Notes under the pieces: model-generated
Seen by the model: the letters and a program-made list of their open reading frames with translations, nothing else
What the model was told of the DNA's origin: nothing
Database searches by the model: none
Assembly (NCBI RefSeq): GCF_025699485.1
Contig: NZ_JANUXN010000004.1
Coordinates: 124,001 to 188,000 of the forward strand
DNA from: Thauera carbonicopians
GTDB taxonomy: Bacteria > Pseudomonadota > Gammaproteobacteria > Burkholderiales > Rhodocyclaceae
Direction: 5' to 3'
Length of the DNA: 64,000 nt
Shown here: piece by piece, positions 1 to 7,642 of the stretch
Position numbering within the stretch: the stretch's first letter is position 1
Layout of the letters: every line of letters starts with the position of its first letter
Position numbers and translations under genes: made by a program

Positions 1-471
1 GTAGCGCTGGGCGTTGCCGAGATCCTGCCAGGCATGCGGGTCGGCGCCGTGGCCATGGTCGTGATCGTGGCCGTGGTGGTCATCATGATCATGGTCGTGA
101 TCGTCATCCGCCATCTCGATCGTGCTCACCCCCTCGCTGGCAACGACGACGGTGCCCTTGTAGCCGCCTGAACGCGCGAGTCGCGCCATCCAGTCGTCGA
201 AACCGAGGCCATTGACCACCACCAGCGCCGAACTGCCGATCTGGCGTGCGTCCGACGGCCGCGGCTGGAAGGCGTGGGCGTCCTCGTTGGCGCCGACCAG
301 CGGGCGCACACGGACCCTGTCGCCGCCGACCTCGCGCACCATGTCGCCCAGGATGCTGAAGCTGGCAGTGACGTCGAGCGGCTCGGCCTGCGCCTGTACG
401 CCGGAGGTGGTCAGGGCGAAGAGTGCGAGCAGGCCGGCGAGCCGGCGCACTGAGGGGCGGAAAGCTTTCAT
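1..471 (-). CDS. znuA: Zinc ABC transporter, periplasmic binding protein ZnuA (C-terminus cut off by window edge)
   Basis: This is the N-terminal 157 residues of a periplasmic metal-binding protein of the ZnuA (cluster A-I) family, which captures zinc and delivers it to the ZnuBC importer. The ATG at 471 starts a clear signal peptide, with a hydrophobic stretch at residues 12-22 ending in VQAQA. The mature part carries the family pattern: VTASFSILGDMV, a conserved His in EDAHAFQPRPSD, and the NGLGFDDWM segment. It is followed by the Asp/His-rich loop (residues about 122-142) typical of ZnuA, then DPHAWQD, which provides another ligand His. It lies 33 bp downstream of the permease gene at the end of a zur-znu operon. 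The reading frame is open at base 1, so the C-terminal lobe lies outside the window. Confidence 0.93.
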   Translation of the reverse strand, partial: MKAFRPSVRRLAGLLALFALTTSGVQAQAEPLDVTASFSILGDMVREVGGDRVRVRPLVGANEDAHAFQPRPSDARQIGSSALVVVNGLGFDDWMARLARSGGYKGTVVVASEGVSTIEMADDDHDHDHDDHHGHDHDHGHGADPHAWQDLGNAQRY

Positions 472-504
472 GGCGGTGCCTTTCTTACGGGGCGTTGGAG
501 GAAT

Positions 505-1371
505 TCAGGATTCGAGGTGGTGGCGCACCGGCAGGCGGGCGACCAGCAGGCCGCCGGGCGCGGCAAGCAGCGAAACGAAATAGACCAGGCCGCACACCAG
601 CACGATCGCCGGTCCGGCCGGCACGTCGGCATGGAAGGACAGCAGCAGGCCGGCCACGCCGCTGCCGAAGGCGAACAGCACCGCCAGCAGCAGCAGCGCC
701 GGCAGCCCGCGCGCCCACAGCCGCGCCGCGGCCGAAGGCAGGATCATGATGCCGACCGCCATCAGCGTGCCGAGCGCATGGAAGCCGCTGACCAGGTTCA
801 GCACCACCAGCATCAGGAAGCCGTAGTGCGCCACCGGCGACCAGCGGCTGATACCGCGCAGGAAGGCCGGATCGAAGCACTCCATGACCAGCGGCCGGAA
901 CAGCACGGCGAGGCAGAACAGCGTGACGCTGGCGATCGAGGCGATCAGCAGCAGCGAGCCGTCGTCGAGCGCCAGCACCGAGCCGAACAGCACGTGCAGC
1001 AGGTCGAGGTTGCGGCCGCGCAGCGACACGATCATGACCCCGGCCGCCAGTGACAGCAGGTAGAAGGCGGCGAGGCTGGCGTCCTCCTTCAGCACCGAGG
1101 CGCGCGTCACCAGGCCGGCGGCCAGCACTACGACGATGCCGGCGACGATGCCGCCGATCGTCATCGCGCCGAGCGACAGGCCGAAGGCCAGGTAGCCGAG
1201 CGCCGCGCCGGGCAGGATGGCGTGGCTCATCGCGTCGCCCATCAGGCTCATGCGGCGCAGCAGCAGGAACACGCCGACCGGCGTGGCGCCGAGCGCCAGC
1301 GCCAGGCAGCCGGCGAGCGCGCGGCGCATGAAGGCGAAGTCGGTGAAGGGGGCGAGCAGGAATTCGGTCAC
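505..1371 (-). CDS. znuB: Zinc ABC transporter permease ZnuB
   Basis: Encodes a 288-residue, strongly hydrophobic integral membrane protein of the ABC-3 family, the channel subunit of the zinc importer. It has about seven or eight membrane segments and the family signature near the N-terminus (FLLLRRMSLMGDAMSHAILPG). The gene lies between znuC and znuA on the same strand. I chose the GTG at 1371, giving VTEFLLAPF, because it leaves a complete first membrane segment. An ATG start at MRRALAG would trim the first segment. The Shine-Dalgarno sequence before the GTG is poor, which suggests coupling to znuC 38 bp upstream. Length is normal for the family. Confidence 0.92.
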   Translation of the reverse strand: MTEFLLAPFTDFAFMRRALAGCLALALGATPVGVFLLLRRMSLMGDAMSHAILPGAALGYLAFGLSLGAMTIGGIVAGIVVVLAAGLVTRASVLKEDASLAAFYLLSLAAGVMIVSLRGRNLDLLHVLFGSVLALDDGSLLLIASIASVTLFCLAVLFRPLVMECFDPAFLRGISRWSPVAHYGFLMLVVLNLVSGFHALGTLMAVGIMILPSAAARLWARGLPALLLLAVLFAFGSGVAGLLLSFHADVPAGPAIVLVCGLVYFVSLLAAPGGLLVARLPVRHHLES

Positions 1372-1409
1372 GATGAAAGGATGAGCGTTGGCAGCGCAGC
1401 GGCTGCGGA

Positions 1410-2243
1410 TCAATGCCGGTGCGAGCCGTGTTCGTGGTGATGAGCATGCCCGTGGGCATGTGGGCCGGCATCCGGCGGCAAGGCCTGGGCCGGCTGCTCG
1501 ATGTGGCACTCCGGCGCGTCCTCGTCGAAGGCCTCGGACAGGCGGCGCGCGCGCGCCAGCATCTCCGGCGTCAGCACCTGGGCGGTGGGGCCGAAGGCGA
1601 CGGGTTCGCGCGACAGCAGCAGGCAGGTGGGGAAGTGGCGGCGGACCTGCTCGAAGTCGTGCACCACGGTCAGCACCGTGCGGCCTTCGCGGTGCCAGCC
1701 GAGGATGAGCTGCACCAGATCGTCCACGGTGCGGCTGTCGATGGCGGCGAAGGGCTCGTCGAGCAGGATCAGCGGCGCATCCTGCAGCATCAGCCGGGCG
1801 AAGCGCGCGCGCTGCAGCTGGCCGCCCGACAGCGAGCCGATCGGGCGCGCCTCGAAGCCGGACATGCCGACCGCGGCCAGCGCCTCGCGCACCCGCTGGC
1901 GCTGCTGGCGCGACAGGCCGCCGAAAGCGCCGATCTCGCGCCACAGGCCCATCGCGACGACGTCGAACACCGAAACCGGGAAGCTGTGGTCGATCTCGCC
2001 GCGCTGCGGCAGGTAGGCCAGTGCGCCCGGTAACAGGCCGGGCATCAAGATGCGGCCGCCGATTGGCCGCAATTCACCGGCGATGCCCTTCAGCAGGGTC
2101 GATTTGCCTGCACCGTTGGGACCGATGACGGCGACCAGGGCACCGGCCGGAATGTCGCCGCTCAGGTGGTGCACCGCCGGATGGCGGTCGTAGCCGAGCG
2201 TCAGGTTCTCGATGCGGATCAGCGGAGGCGGGGCGGGATGCAT
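1410..2243 (-). CDS. znuC: Zinc ABC transporter ATP-binding protein ZnuC
   Basis: Encodes a 277-residue ABC ATPase that powers zinc import. Visible motifs, in order, are Walker A GPNGAGKST (about residues 42-50), a Q-loop region AYLPQRGEID, the signature LSGGQLQRARFARLM, Walker B LILLDEPFAAID and the switch His in VVHDFEQV. The C-terminus is a His-rich tail (HAHGHAHHHEHGSHRH) of the kind seen in proteins handling zinc; it may bind metal in the cytoplasm. The start at 2243 lies 4 bp after the stop of the small membrane protein upstream, consistent with one transcript running zur, small protein, znuC, znuB, znuA. Confidence 0.94.
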   Translation of the reverse strand: MHPAPPPLIRIENLTLGYDRHPAVHHLSGDIPAGALVAVIGPNGAGKSTLLKGIAGELRPIGGRILMPGLLPGALAYLPQRGEIDHSFPVSVFDVVAMGLWREIGAFGGLSRQQRQRVREALAAVGMSGFEARPIGSLSGGQLQRARFARLMLQDAPLILLDEPFAAIDSRTVDDLVQLILGWHREGRTVLTVVHDFEQVRRHFPTCLLLSREPVAFGPTAQVLTPEMLARARRLSEAFDEDAPECHIEQPAQALPPDAGPHAHGHAHHHEHGSHRH

Positions 2244-2247
2244 GTCT

Positions 2248-2445
2248 TCAGTCCAGTGCCCACAGCACGGTCAGCCACAGCAGGCCGGTGGCGAGCGCAG
2301 CGACGCCCAGGCGGGCGAGGACGCCGACGCCGAGCAGGCTGCGAGGTGGGTACGGGGGGTAGGCGCGTGAGTCCTGCGGGGCCCGGGGCCGAGCCGAGTG
2401 TGCAGGCGTGGCAGCGTCGGCGCTGCCGTGGTCATGGGTACTCAT
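2248..2445 (-). CDS. Small membrane protein of the zur-znu operon, function unknown
   Basis: A 65-residue reading frame I do not recognise as a named family. Its ATG overlaps the zur stop in an ATGA arrangement, and its own stop is 4 bp from the znuC start, so it is almost certainly translated as part of the operon. The N-terminal third is hydrophilic and begins MSTHDHGSAD, with His residues. The C-terminal half (about residues 38-62) is one hydrophobic segment, LLGVGVLARLGVAALATGLL, predicting a single membrane anchor. A role next to the zinc importer is inferred from position only. The overlapping starts and stops make it unlikely to be a spurious frame. Confidence 0.72.
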   Translation of the reverse strand: MSTHDHGSADAATPAHSARPRAPQDSRAYPPYPPRSLLGVGVLARLGVAALATGLLWLTVLWALD

Positions 2446-2900
2446 CGCTTGGCCACCTTGGCACCTTCGCGCCCGCAGTCGGCGCAGGCGCCGTGGAACA
2501 CCAGTTCGCTGCGGGCGAGCTCGAAGCCGGCCGGCAAGGCCGGATCGGGGCCGGCGGGCACGTCTTCCAGGCACAGGATCTGGCCGCAGCGGTCGCAATG
2601 GAAGTGCGCGTGGCGGTGCTCGCCGTCGCTGCGGATCTCGAAGCGCCAAGCCCGCTCGCCGCCGGCGATGCGCTGCGCGATGCCTTGCTCGACCAGCCAG
2701 TCGAGCGCGCGGTAAAGCGTGACGCGGTCGTGTGCGATGCCGGCGGCCGCCAGCGTGGCGCCGATCTCGTCGTGCGACAGCGGATGCGGGCTGGCCTGCA
2801 GCGCTTCGATGACGGCCACGCGCGTGCGCGTGACCCGGCCGCCATGAGCGGCGATCAGGTCACGGGCGGGAACGAAGGCGGAAGACGGGCGGTCTGGCAT
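2442..2900 (-). CDS. zur: Fur-family zinc uptake regulator Zur
   Basis: Encodes a 152-residue Fur-family repressor. The N-terminal winged helix covers about residues 1-85, with the recognition region HDRVTLYRALDWLVEQGI. The dimerisation and metal domain follows, with HRHAHFHCDRCGQILC and a second CADCG pair near the C-terminus. The two CxxC pairs form the structural zinc site of the family. Among Fur-type proteins, Zur is the best call because the gene heads the znuCBA operon and faces a second zinc-linked operon. It is divergent from the DUF2796 gene, with a Zur-box-like palindrome in between, so autoregulation is likely. The ATG at 2900 gives a normal N-terminus. Confidence 0.9.
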   Translation of the reverse strand: MPDRPSSAFVPARDLIAAHGGRVTRTRVAVIEALQASPHPLSHDEIGATLAAAGIAHDRVTLYRALDWLVEQGIAQRIAGGERAWRFEIRSDGEHRHAHFHCDRCGQILCLEDVPAGPDPALPAGFELARSELVFHGACADCGREGAKVAKR

Positions 2901-2993
2901 TGCGGTGATGGGGGCCTGTCGGGCGGCAGGAACGGACAGAGTCGAGTGGACAGAAACGGAAACGAAGGAAATGGAAAGGAGCTTGTCCGTTTT

Positions 2994-3014
2994 TGATGCA
3001 ACATTGTAGCATTA
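2994..3014. promoter_or_regulatory. Candidate Zur box between the two divergent zinc operons
   Basis: A near-perfect palindrome with core ATGCAACATTGTAGCAT (2996-3012). Seven of eight arm positions pair around the central T. It lies between zur (start 2900, leftward) and the DUF2796 gene (start 3055, rightward), 41 bp upstream of the latter, in the only AT-rich part of the gap. Shape and position match known Zur operators, which are AT-rich dyads of about 20 bp. That Zur binds it is inference. Confidence 0.75.
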
Positions 3015-3054
3015 AAGACGGCTCGATCCAGCCCGATCCGTTTCCGGAGGAACA

Positions 3055-3657
3055 ATGAAACCTGCACGCCTTGTTTTGATCGTCTCCAGCGCGCTGTTCT
3101 GCGCGATGCCTTTCCACGTCCTGCACGCCCATGATCACCACGATGAGCATGACCATCACGCCCATGCAGCGCACGAACATGGCGTGGCCACGCTGCGGGT
3201 GGCGAGCGCCGGCAAGGCGCTGGTGATCGAGTTCCTCAGCCCGCTCGACAACCTGGTGGGCTTCGAGCACGAGCCGCGCAGCGACGAACAGCGCAAGGCC
3301 ATGGCCGATGCCGAAACGCTGCTGCGCGACGGCGCCGCGCTGTTCAGCCTGCCGGCCGCGGCCGGCTGCCAGTTGCTGGGGGCGAAGCTCGACTCGCCGT
3401 GGCTGCAGAGTGAGCAGCCCGGCCATGACCATGGCCACGGGCACAGCGACGTGCAGGGTGCGGCGGCACAGGAAGGCCATGCCGATCTGACGGCAAGCTA
3501 TCGCTTCGAGTGCAGCTCGCCGGACCGGCTCGACAGCCTGAATGCCCGCTTGTTCGACAGCTTCCCGCGCCTGCGTGAAGTGCGTGCCGAGCGGGCGACG
3601 GCTTCCGGCCAGGGCGCCGCTGTGCTGACCCCGGGCAAGACCGAACTGCCGCTGTGA
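3055..3657 (+). CDS. zrgA: DUF2796 periplasmic zinc-uptake protein (ZrgA-like)
   Basis: Encodes a 200-residue exported protein of the DUF2796 family. The start at 3055 follows a good ribosome site (GGAGG, 3046-3050). A signal peptide ends around VLHAHD. It is followed directly by a His/Asp-rich run (residues about 25-43) and then the family core HGVATLRVASAGKALVIEF and PLDNLVGFEH. A second His-rich patch (GHDHGHGHSD) sits near residue 125. As I recall, the Vibrio cholerae homologue ZrgA works with an ABC pair and further exported proteins in zinc uptake, and the gene order here fits. It begins a four-gene operon with overlapping ends and lies next to a Zur-box-like site. Zinc as substrate is supported by motif and context. 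Confidence 0.85.
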   Translation: MKPARLVLIVSSALFCAMPFHVLHAHDHHDEHDHHAHAAHEHGVATLRVASAGKALVIEFLSPLDNLVGFEHEPRSDEQRKAMADAETLLRDGAALFSLPAAAGCQLLGAKLDSPWLQSEQPGHDHGHGHSDVQGAAAQEGHADLTASYRFECSSPDRLDSLNARLFDSFPRLREVRAERATASGQGAAVLTPGKTELPL

Positions 3658-4391
3658 CCTCGGATGCGGCACCTGGCGCCGGCTGCGCCGCGGTCGCAGT
3701 CAGTGGGCTGCGCTATCGCTGGCCGAAGGCGCACGCCGATTGCCTGGCGATCGACGCGTTGACGCTGGTGGCCGGCGAGCGCGTATTCCTGCGCGGCCCC
3801 AGCGGCAGCGGCAAGACCACGCTGCTGTCGCTGGTCGGCGGCGTGATCCAGCCGCAGGCGGGCGAGGTCAGCGTCGCCGGCCAGCCGCTGTCACGCCTGT
3901 CGACCGGCGCGCGCGACCGCTTCCGGGCCGACAACATCGGCTTCGTCTTCCAGCTCTTCAACCTGCTGCCCTATCTGTCCGCGCGCGACAACATCCTGCT
4001 CGCCTGCCGCTTTTCCGCCGCGCGGCGGGCGCGGCTGTGCGCCGCGGGGGTGTCGGCCCAGGCCGAGGCTGCACGCCTCGCCAGCCGCCTCGACCTCGAC
4101 GCCGGGGCGCTCGAACGTCCTGCGGCCGAGCTGTCGGTCGGCCAGCAGCAGCGTGTCGCCGCGGCGCGCGCCCTGATCGGCCGGCCCGGCCTGATCATCG
4201 CCGACGAACCGACTTCGGCGCTCGATGCCGACCGCCAACAGGCTTTCGTCGACCTGCTGCTGGGCGAATGCGCGGCCTCGGGCGCGGCGTTGTTGTTCGT
4301 CAGCCACGACCTGCGGCTCGCGGCGCATTTCGACCGCGTGCTCGATCTGGCGCAGATCAACCATGCCGCGGCCGCGGAGGCTGGAACATGA
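3654..4391 (+). CDS. ABC transporter ATP-binding protein of the Zrg-type system (LolD/MacB class)
   Basis: Encodes a 245-residue ABC ATPase. Motifs are Walker A GPSGSGKTT (about residues 48-56), Q-loop FVFQLFNLLPYLS, signature LSVGQQQRVAAARAL, Walker B LIIADEPTSALD and switch His in FVSHDLRLA. The sequence style is that of the LolD/MacB class that pairs with FtsX-like permeases, unlike the ZnuC type nearby. It starts with GTG at 3654, overlapping the TGA of the DUF2796 gene, and its own end overlaps the permease start as ATGA. Tight coupling supports a dedicated complex with its neighbours. The transported or released substrate is not visible in the sequence. Confidence 0.87.
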   Translation: MTSDAAPGAGCAAVAVSGLRYRWPKAHADCLAIDALTLVAGERVFLRGPSGSGKTTLLSLVGGVIQPQAGEVSVAGQPLSRLSTGARDRFRADNIGFVFQLFNLLPYLSARDNILLACRFSAARRARLCAAGVSAQAEAARLASRLDLDAGALERPAAELSVGQQQRVAAARALIGRPGLIIADEPTSALDADRQQAFVDLLLGECAASGAALLFVSHDLRLAAHFDRVLDLAQINHAAAAEAGT

Positions 4392-5674
4392 CGCCGGTGT
4401 TGGCGCTCAGCCTGCGCAGCATCGGCAACCGCCGCCTGTCGGTGGTGCTGACGGTGATCGCGGTCGCGCTGTCGGTCGCCCTGCTGCTGGGCGTGGAGCG
4501 CCTGAGCAACGACGCGCGCGAGGGCTTCGCGCAGACCATTTCGGGTACCGATCTGGTCGTCGGCGCGCGCGGCGGCGCGGTGCAGTTGCTGCTGTATTCG
4601 GTGTTCCACATCGGCAACGCGAGCAACAACGTGTCGTGGCAGAGCATGGAGCGCATCGCCGCGCTGCCGCAGGTGAAATGGCTGGTGCCGATCTCGCTGG
4701 GCGACTCGCATCGCGGCATGCGGGTGGTCGGCACCACGGCGGATTTCTTCGCACATTACCGCCACGGCGCTGATCGCGCACTGGCTTTTGGACAGGGGCG
4801 CGTCTTTGCCGTGGCGCCGGACGGCATCTTCGAAGCGGTCGTCGGTGCCGAAGTGGCAGCGCGCTTCGGTTATCGCCCCGGCCAAAGGATCGTGCTCAGC
4901 CACGGCAGCCTGGGCGGGGAGGGCGGGCCGCGCTTCGCCGACCATGCCGACAAACCCTTCACCATCGTCGGCGTGCTGGCGCGCACCGGCACGCCGGTCG
5001 ACCGCAGCGTGCTGGTGGGCCTGGAAGGTATCGAGGCGATCCATATCGACTGGCACGGCGGCGCACCGATCCCGGGGCTGTCGATCGCGCCCGAGCAGGT
5101 GCGCAAGTTCGACCTCAGCCCGAAGTCGGTCACCGCCGCGCTGGTCGGCCTCGACAGCCGCATCGCGGTGTTCCGTGTCCAGCGCCAGATCAACACCATG
5201 GCCGGCGAACCGCTGACGGCGATCCTGCCCGGCGCCACGCTGCAGGAGCTGTGGTCGCTGGTGGGCATGGCCGAGCGCGCGCTGCTGGCGGTGTCGGCGC
5301 TGGTCGTGGCCGTGGGCCTGGCCGGCCTGGTGGCAGTGGTCGTCGCCAGCCTGGGCGAGCGCCGGCGCGAACTGGCGATCCTGCGTGCGCTCGGCGCCAG
5401 CCCGCTGCAGATCTTCGCCTTGCTCGCCTTCGAAAGCCTGCTGCTGTCGCTGGCGGGCATCGTGCTCGGGCTCGCGCTGCTGTATGGTGTGGTCGTCGTC
5501 GCGGCGCCGTGGCTGTCCGCCCAATACGGCCTGAATCTCGCACCGGATTGGCCGTCGGCGGGTGAATGGCGCCTGTTGGGTGCGGTGCTCGGCGCCAGCC
5601 TGGCGGCCAGCCTCGTCCCGGCATGGCGCGCCTACCGTTATTCCCTGGCTGATGGCTTGACGATCAGGATATGA
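4388..5674 (+). CDS. FtsX/MacB-like ABC permease of the Zrg-type system
   Basis: Encodes a 428-residue permease with the FtsX/MacB plan. There is one membrane segment at about residues 20-38, a large periplasmic domain (roughly 45-285), then three membrane segments. The FtsX pattern ERRRELAILRALGASPLQIF lies between the second and third, and the protein ends with LVPAWRAYRYSLADGL. Such permeases usually act by mechanotransmission rather than as channels. The ATG at 4388 overlaps the stop of the ATPase gene, and the stop overlaps the DUF3299 start, so this is a tight operon. With DUF2796 and DUF3299 around it, a role in zinc acquisition is inferred. Confidence 0.86.
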   Translation: MTPVLALSLRSIGNRRLSVVLTVIAVALSVALLLGVERLSNDAREGFAQTISGTDLVVGARGGAVQLLLYSVFHIGNASNNVSWQSMERIAALPQVKWLVPISLGDSHRGMRVVGTTADFFAHYRHGADRALAFGQGRVFAVAPDGIFEAVVGAEVAARFGYRPGQRIVLSHGSLGGEGGPRFADHADKPFTIVGVLARTGTPVDRSVLVGLEGIEAIHIDWHGGAPIPGLSIAPEQVRKFDLSPKSVTAALVGLDSRIAVFRVQRQINTMAGEPLTAILPGATLQELWSLVGMAERALLAVSALVVAVGLAGLVAVVVASLGERRRELAILRALGASPLQIFALLAFESLLLSLAGIVLGLALLYGVVVVAAPWLSAQYGLNLAPDWPSAGEWRLLGAVLGASLAASLVPAWRAYRYSLADGLTIRI

Positions 5675-6333
5675 AGATGTCTGTATTGCCCCGGTTTTCC
5701 CTGCCTTCCCTCCGTGTCGGCATCCTGGCCGGCGCGCTCGCCCTGGCCGGCGGTTTTGGCCCGGCTCCGGCCGTGTTCGCGCAGTCCGGCGGCGACTATC
5801 AGGTCGGCGACCGGCTCGAGCCGGCGAAGGAGAAAGCGGGCAAGAGTGCCGGCAAGGGCGCGGCAACGCCTTTTCGCGAGATAAGCTGGGACGATCTCAT
5901 CCCTGCCGACTGGGATCCGCAGAAGTTCTTCGCCGACCTGCAGATCGACGACCTGCAGGACAACGATCCGCGTGCGATGGAGATCATGACGCGGATGCGC
6001 GAGGAGTGGGACCGCGCGCCGGTGGTCGAGCGCTTGGCGGGCCAGTCGGTGCGCATTCCCGGCTTCGTCGTCCCGCTCGAAGGCGACGGCAGGACGATCC
6101 GCGAGTTCCTGCTCGTACCCTATTTCGGCGCCTGCGTGCATGTGCCGCCGCCGCCGGCGAACCAGCTCATCCATGTGATCCCGGACAAGCCGGTGCCGGC
6201 CGGCATGAACATGTCGCCGGTGTGGGTGGATGGCGTGCTGAACGTGGGCCGGATCGATTCCGAAATGGGCAGTGCAGGCTACCGGATGCGCGGCATCAGG
6301 GTCGAGGAATATACGGAACCGCTGTCGGAATGA
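5671..6333 (+). CDS. DUF3299 exported protein, last gene of the Zrg-type zinc operon
   Basis: Encodes a 220-residue exported protein. A signal peptide runs to about AVFAQ (residue 38). The DUF3299 core follows: REISWDDLIPADWDP, then VRIPGFVVPLEGDG, FLLVPYFGACVHVPPPPANQ and a GYRMRGIRVEE ending. The conserved Cys and His in FGACVHVPPPP are candidate metal ligands. DUF3299 proteins are commonly found beside FtsX-like ABC systems and DUF2796. The start ATG overlaps the permease stop (ATGA). Biochemical function is unknown; a periplasmic or lipoprotein-like zinc-handling role is inferred from the operon. Confidence 0.82.
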   Translation: MKMSVLPRFSLPSLRVGILAGALALAGGFGPAPAVFAQSGGDYQVGDRLEPAKEKAGKSAGKGAATPFREISWDDLIPADWDPQKFFADLQIDDLQDNDPRAMEIMTRMREEWDRAPVVERLAGQSVRIPGFVVPLEGDGRTIREFLLVPYFGACVHVPPPPANQLIHVIPDKPVPAGMNMSPVWVDGVLNVGRIDSEMGSAGYRMRGIRVEEYTEPLSE

Positions 6334-6767
6334 GGCCGGCGCTGGGCGGGCCTTGAACCGGCAATCGGGTATGCGGCCGACGCCGGCCACTGCACTGTTT
6401 TCAGGCGCCGCGGAGGTAGCTCGGGATTGGCGATGCGGACATGGTCTTCGGCGCCCTGGCAGATGCTTTTCCGCTCGTGCTCCAGCAGGTCTTCGGCGCC
6501 CTGGCAGATGCTTTTCCGCTCGTGCTCCAGCAAGGGCCGCAGCCTCTCGAAGCGTCGGAAAGATTTACAGTTGCCTTGGAAAAGGCATCGGCAAGACTCA
6601 TGAAGATTTGCCTTTGGACTTTTCCGCATGTCTTCGTGAAAGAGATCACGGCCCTCGAAATCGAATAATGAAATCAATTGTTTGGAAGACCTGTTTTTCA
6701 TAGGATCAGGGCGTTGCAGGACATGTGGCAGAGTTTTCGGGGTTTTTTCGATTCGGCGTAAAAATGG
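6334..6767. other. Intergenic region upstream of the PEP-CTERM gene
   Basis: About 430 bp without a convincing gene. It contains the 45-bp tandem duplication at 6443-6532, and base composition becomes AT-richer after 6550, as expected for a regulatory region. Short frames run through it on both strands (for example 6401-6649 on the minus strand and 6441-6668 on the plus strand). Their repeats are simply the duplicated DNA translated, and neither resembles a known protein. Confidence 0.6.
6443..6532. repeat. Perfect 45-bp tandem duplication
   Basis: The unit beginning GGTCTTCGGCGCCCTGGCAG occurs twice in direct, gap-free succession (6443-6487 and 6488-6532) with no mismatch. The length is a multiple of three, so frames across it stay open on both strands. 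The absence of divergence points to a recent duplication. It lies about 240 bp upstream of a sigma-54-type promoter, at the edge of where enhancer sites for sigma-54 activators can sit. Confidence 0.9.
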
Positions 6768-6783
6768 TGGCACGCCTGTTGCT
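6768..6783 (+). promoter_or_regulatory. Sigma-54 (-24/-12) promoter of the PEP-CTERM gene
   Basis: The sequence TGGCACGCCTGTTGCT matches the RpoN consensus TGGCACG-N4-TTGCW at every fixed position. GG and GC have the required 10-bp spacing. It lies 57 bp upstream of the ATG at 6841 on the same strand. Sigma-54 control of PEP-CTERM genes through PrsK/PrsR is known in bacteria with exosortase systems; the activator is not in this window. Confidence 0.85.
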
Positions 6784-6840
6784 GATAGTTGGGCAAATCA
6801 GTTGCTCTGCTTTGAACGAACAATTATCAGGAGCTTGTCC

Positions 6841-7626
6841 ATGTCTTATAAAAACTGTTTGGCGTCGAAATCGGCTGCAGTTTCGAGCCTGGTTGCGGCG
6901 GCAACGCTGTGCTTTTCGGCGATGGCCTCTGCTGCGCCCTTGGCGTCGTTCGACGGAGGACTTCCGGGCGGCTGGACGGGAATGGGTGGCTACGGTACTT
7001 CGGGCGAGGATGGGGTGGTGACGGCCTCGCCCAACGGCGGCGCCTATGGCTGGGTGTCGACGAATGGTGGAGTCAATGGCACGACCTTGCCCGGAGGCGG
7101 TAGCGTCGGGGGATCTTTCGTGCAGACTAGTGTGTTCTCCGTCAATGCGGGCGACAGGCTGTCGTTCGACTTCAACTACATCACGTCCGACGGTGGGCGC
7201 TACGCCGATTACGCTTGGGTGCGTTTGCTGTCTGCCGATCTGACCCAGTCCACGATGTTGCTTACCGTTCGCACTACGCCGGATGGAAATGATCTTACCG
7301 GTGCGCAAAGCCAGGGTTCGTCGAATGTGTCCATTATTGGCGGGGCACCTGTTTGGTCGCCGTTGGGCGCAGACTCCGGAGAGTGCTTTGATATTGGCTG
7401 CGGCTATACCGGCTGGCTCAATATGAGCTTCGACATCGCCGATGCCGGCGATTACATTCTCGAGTTCGGTGTTTCGGGCTGGCGCGACATGGATTATCAC
7501 TCCGGTCTGGCCTTCGACGGTATCACCGTCGGTGGCGACTCGCAGGTGCCGGAGCCCGCCTCGCTGGCGCTGCTCGGCCTGGGGCTTGCCGGGCTGGCCT
7601 GGGGGCGCCGTCGCCAGATCGTCTGA
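6841..7626 (+). CDS. PEP-CTERM sorting domain protein
   Basis: Encodes a 261-residue exported surface protein. The ATG at 6841 follows a ribosome site (CAGGAG, about 6828) and gives a signal peptide ending near MASAA; upstream in-frame starts lack a signal peptide context. The mature part is Gly- and Ser-rich with a lectin-like beta pattern (GDRLSFDFNYITSDGGRYADYAWVRL, seen here in part) and no recognised catalytic motif. The C-terminus is a textbook PEP-CTERM signal: VPEPASLALLGLGLAGLAW followed by GRRRQ. An exosortase would cut there and anchor or release the protein in connection with exopolysaccharide. The upstream sigma-54 promoter fits this family. The precise role is unknown. Confidence 0.88.
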   Translation: MSYKNCLASKSAAVSSLVAAATLCFSAMASAAPLASFDGGLPGGWTGMGGYGTSGEDGVVTASPNGGAYGWVSTNGGVNGTTLPGGGSVGGSFVQTSVFSVNAGDRLSFDFNYITSDGGRYADYAWVRLLSADLTQSTMLLTVRTTPDGNDLTGAQSQGSSNVSIIGGAPVWSPLGADSGECFDIGCGYTGWLNMSFDIADAGDYILEFGVSGWRDMDYHSGLAFDGITVGGDSQVPEPASLALLGLGLAGLAWGRRRQIV

Positions 7627-7642
7627 TCACGCAGCATGCGCG

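Noticed and set aside
6401-6668. Short frames with a 15-residue repeat on both strands upstream of the PEP-CTERM gene
   Set aside because: The protein repeats only reflect the 45-bp DNA duplication. There is no ribosome site of note and no resemblance to a known protein, and the promoter for the next gene follows.
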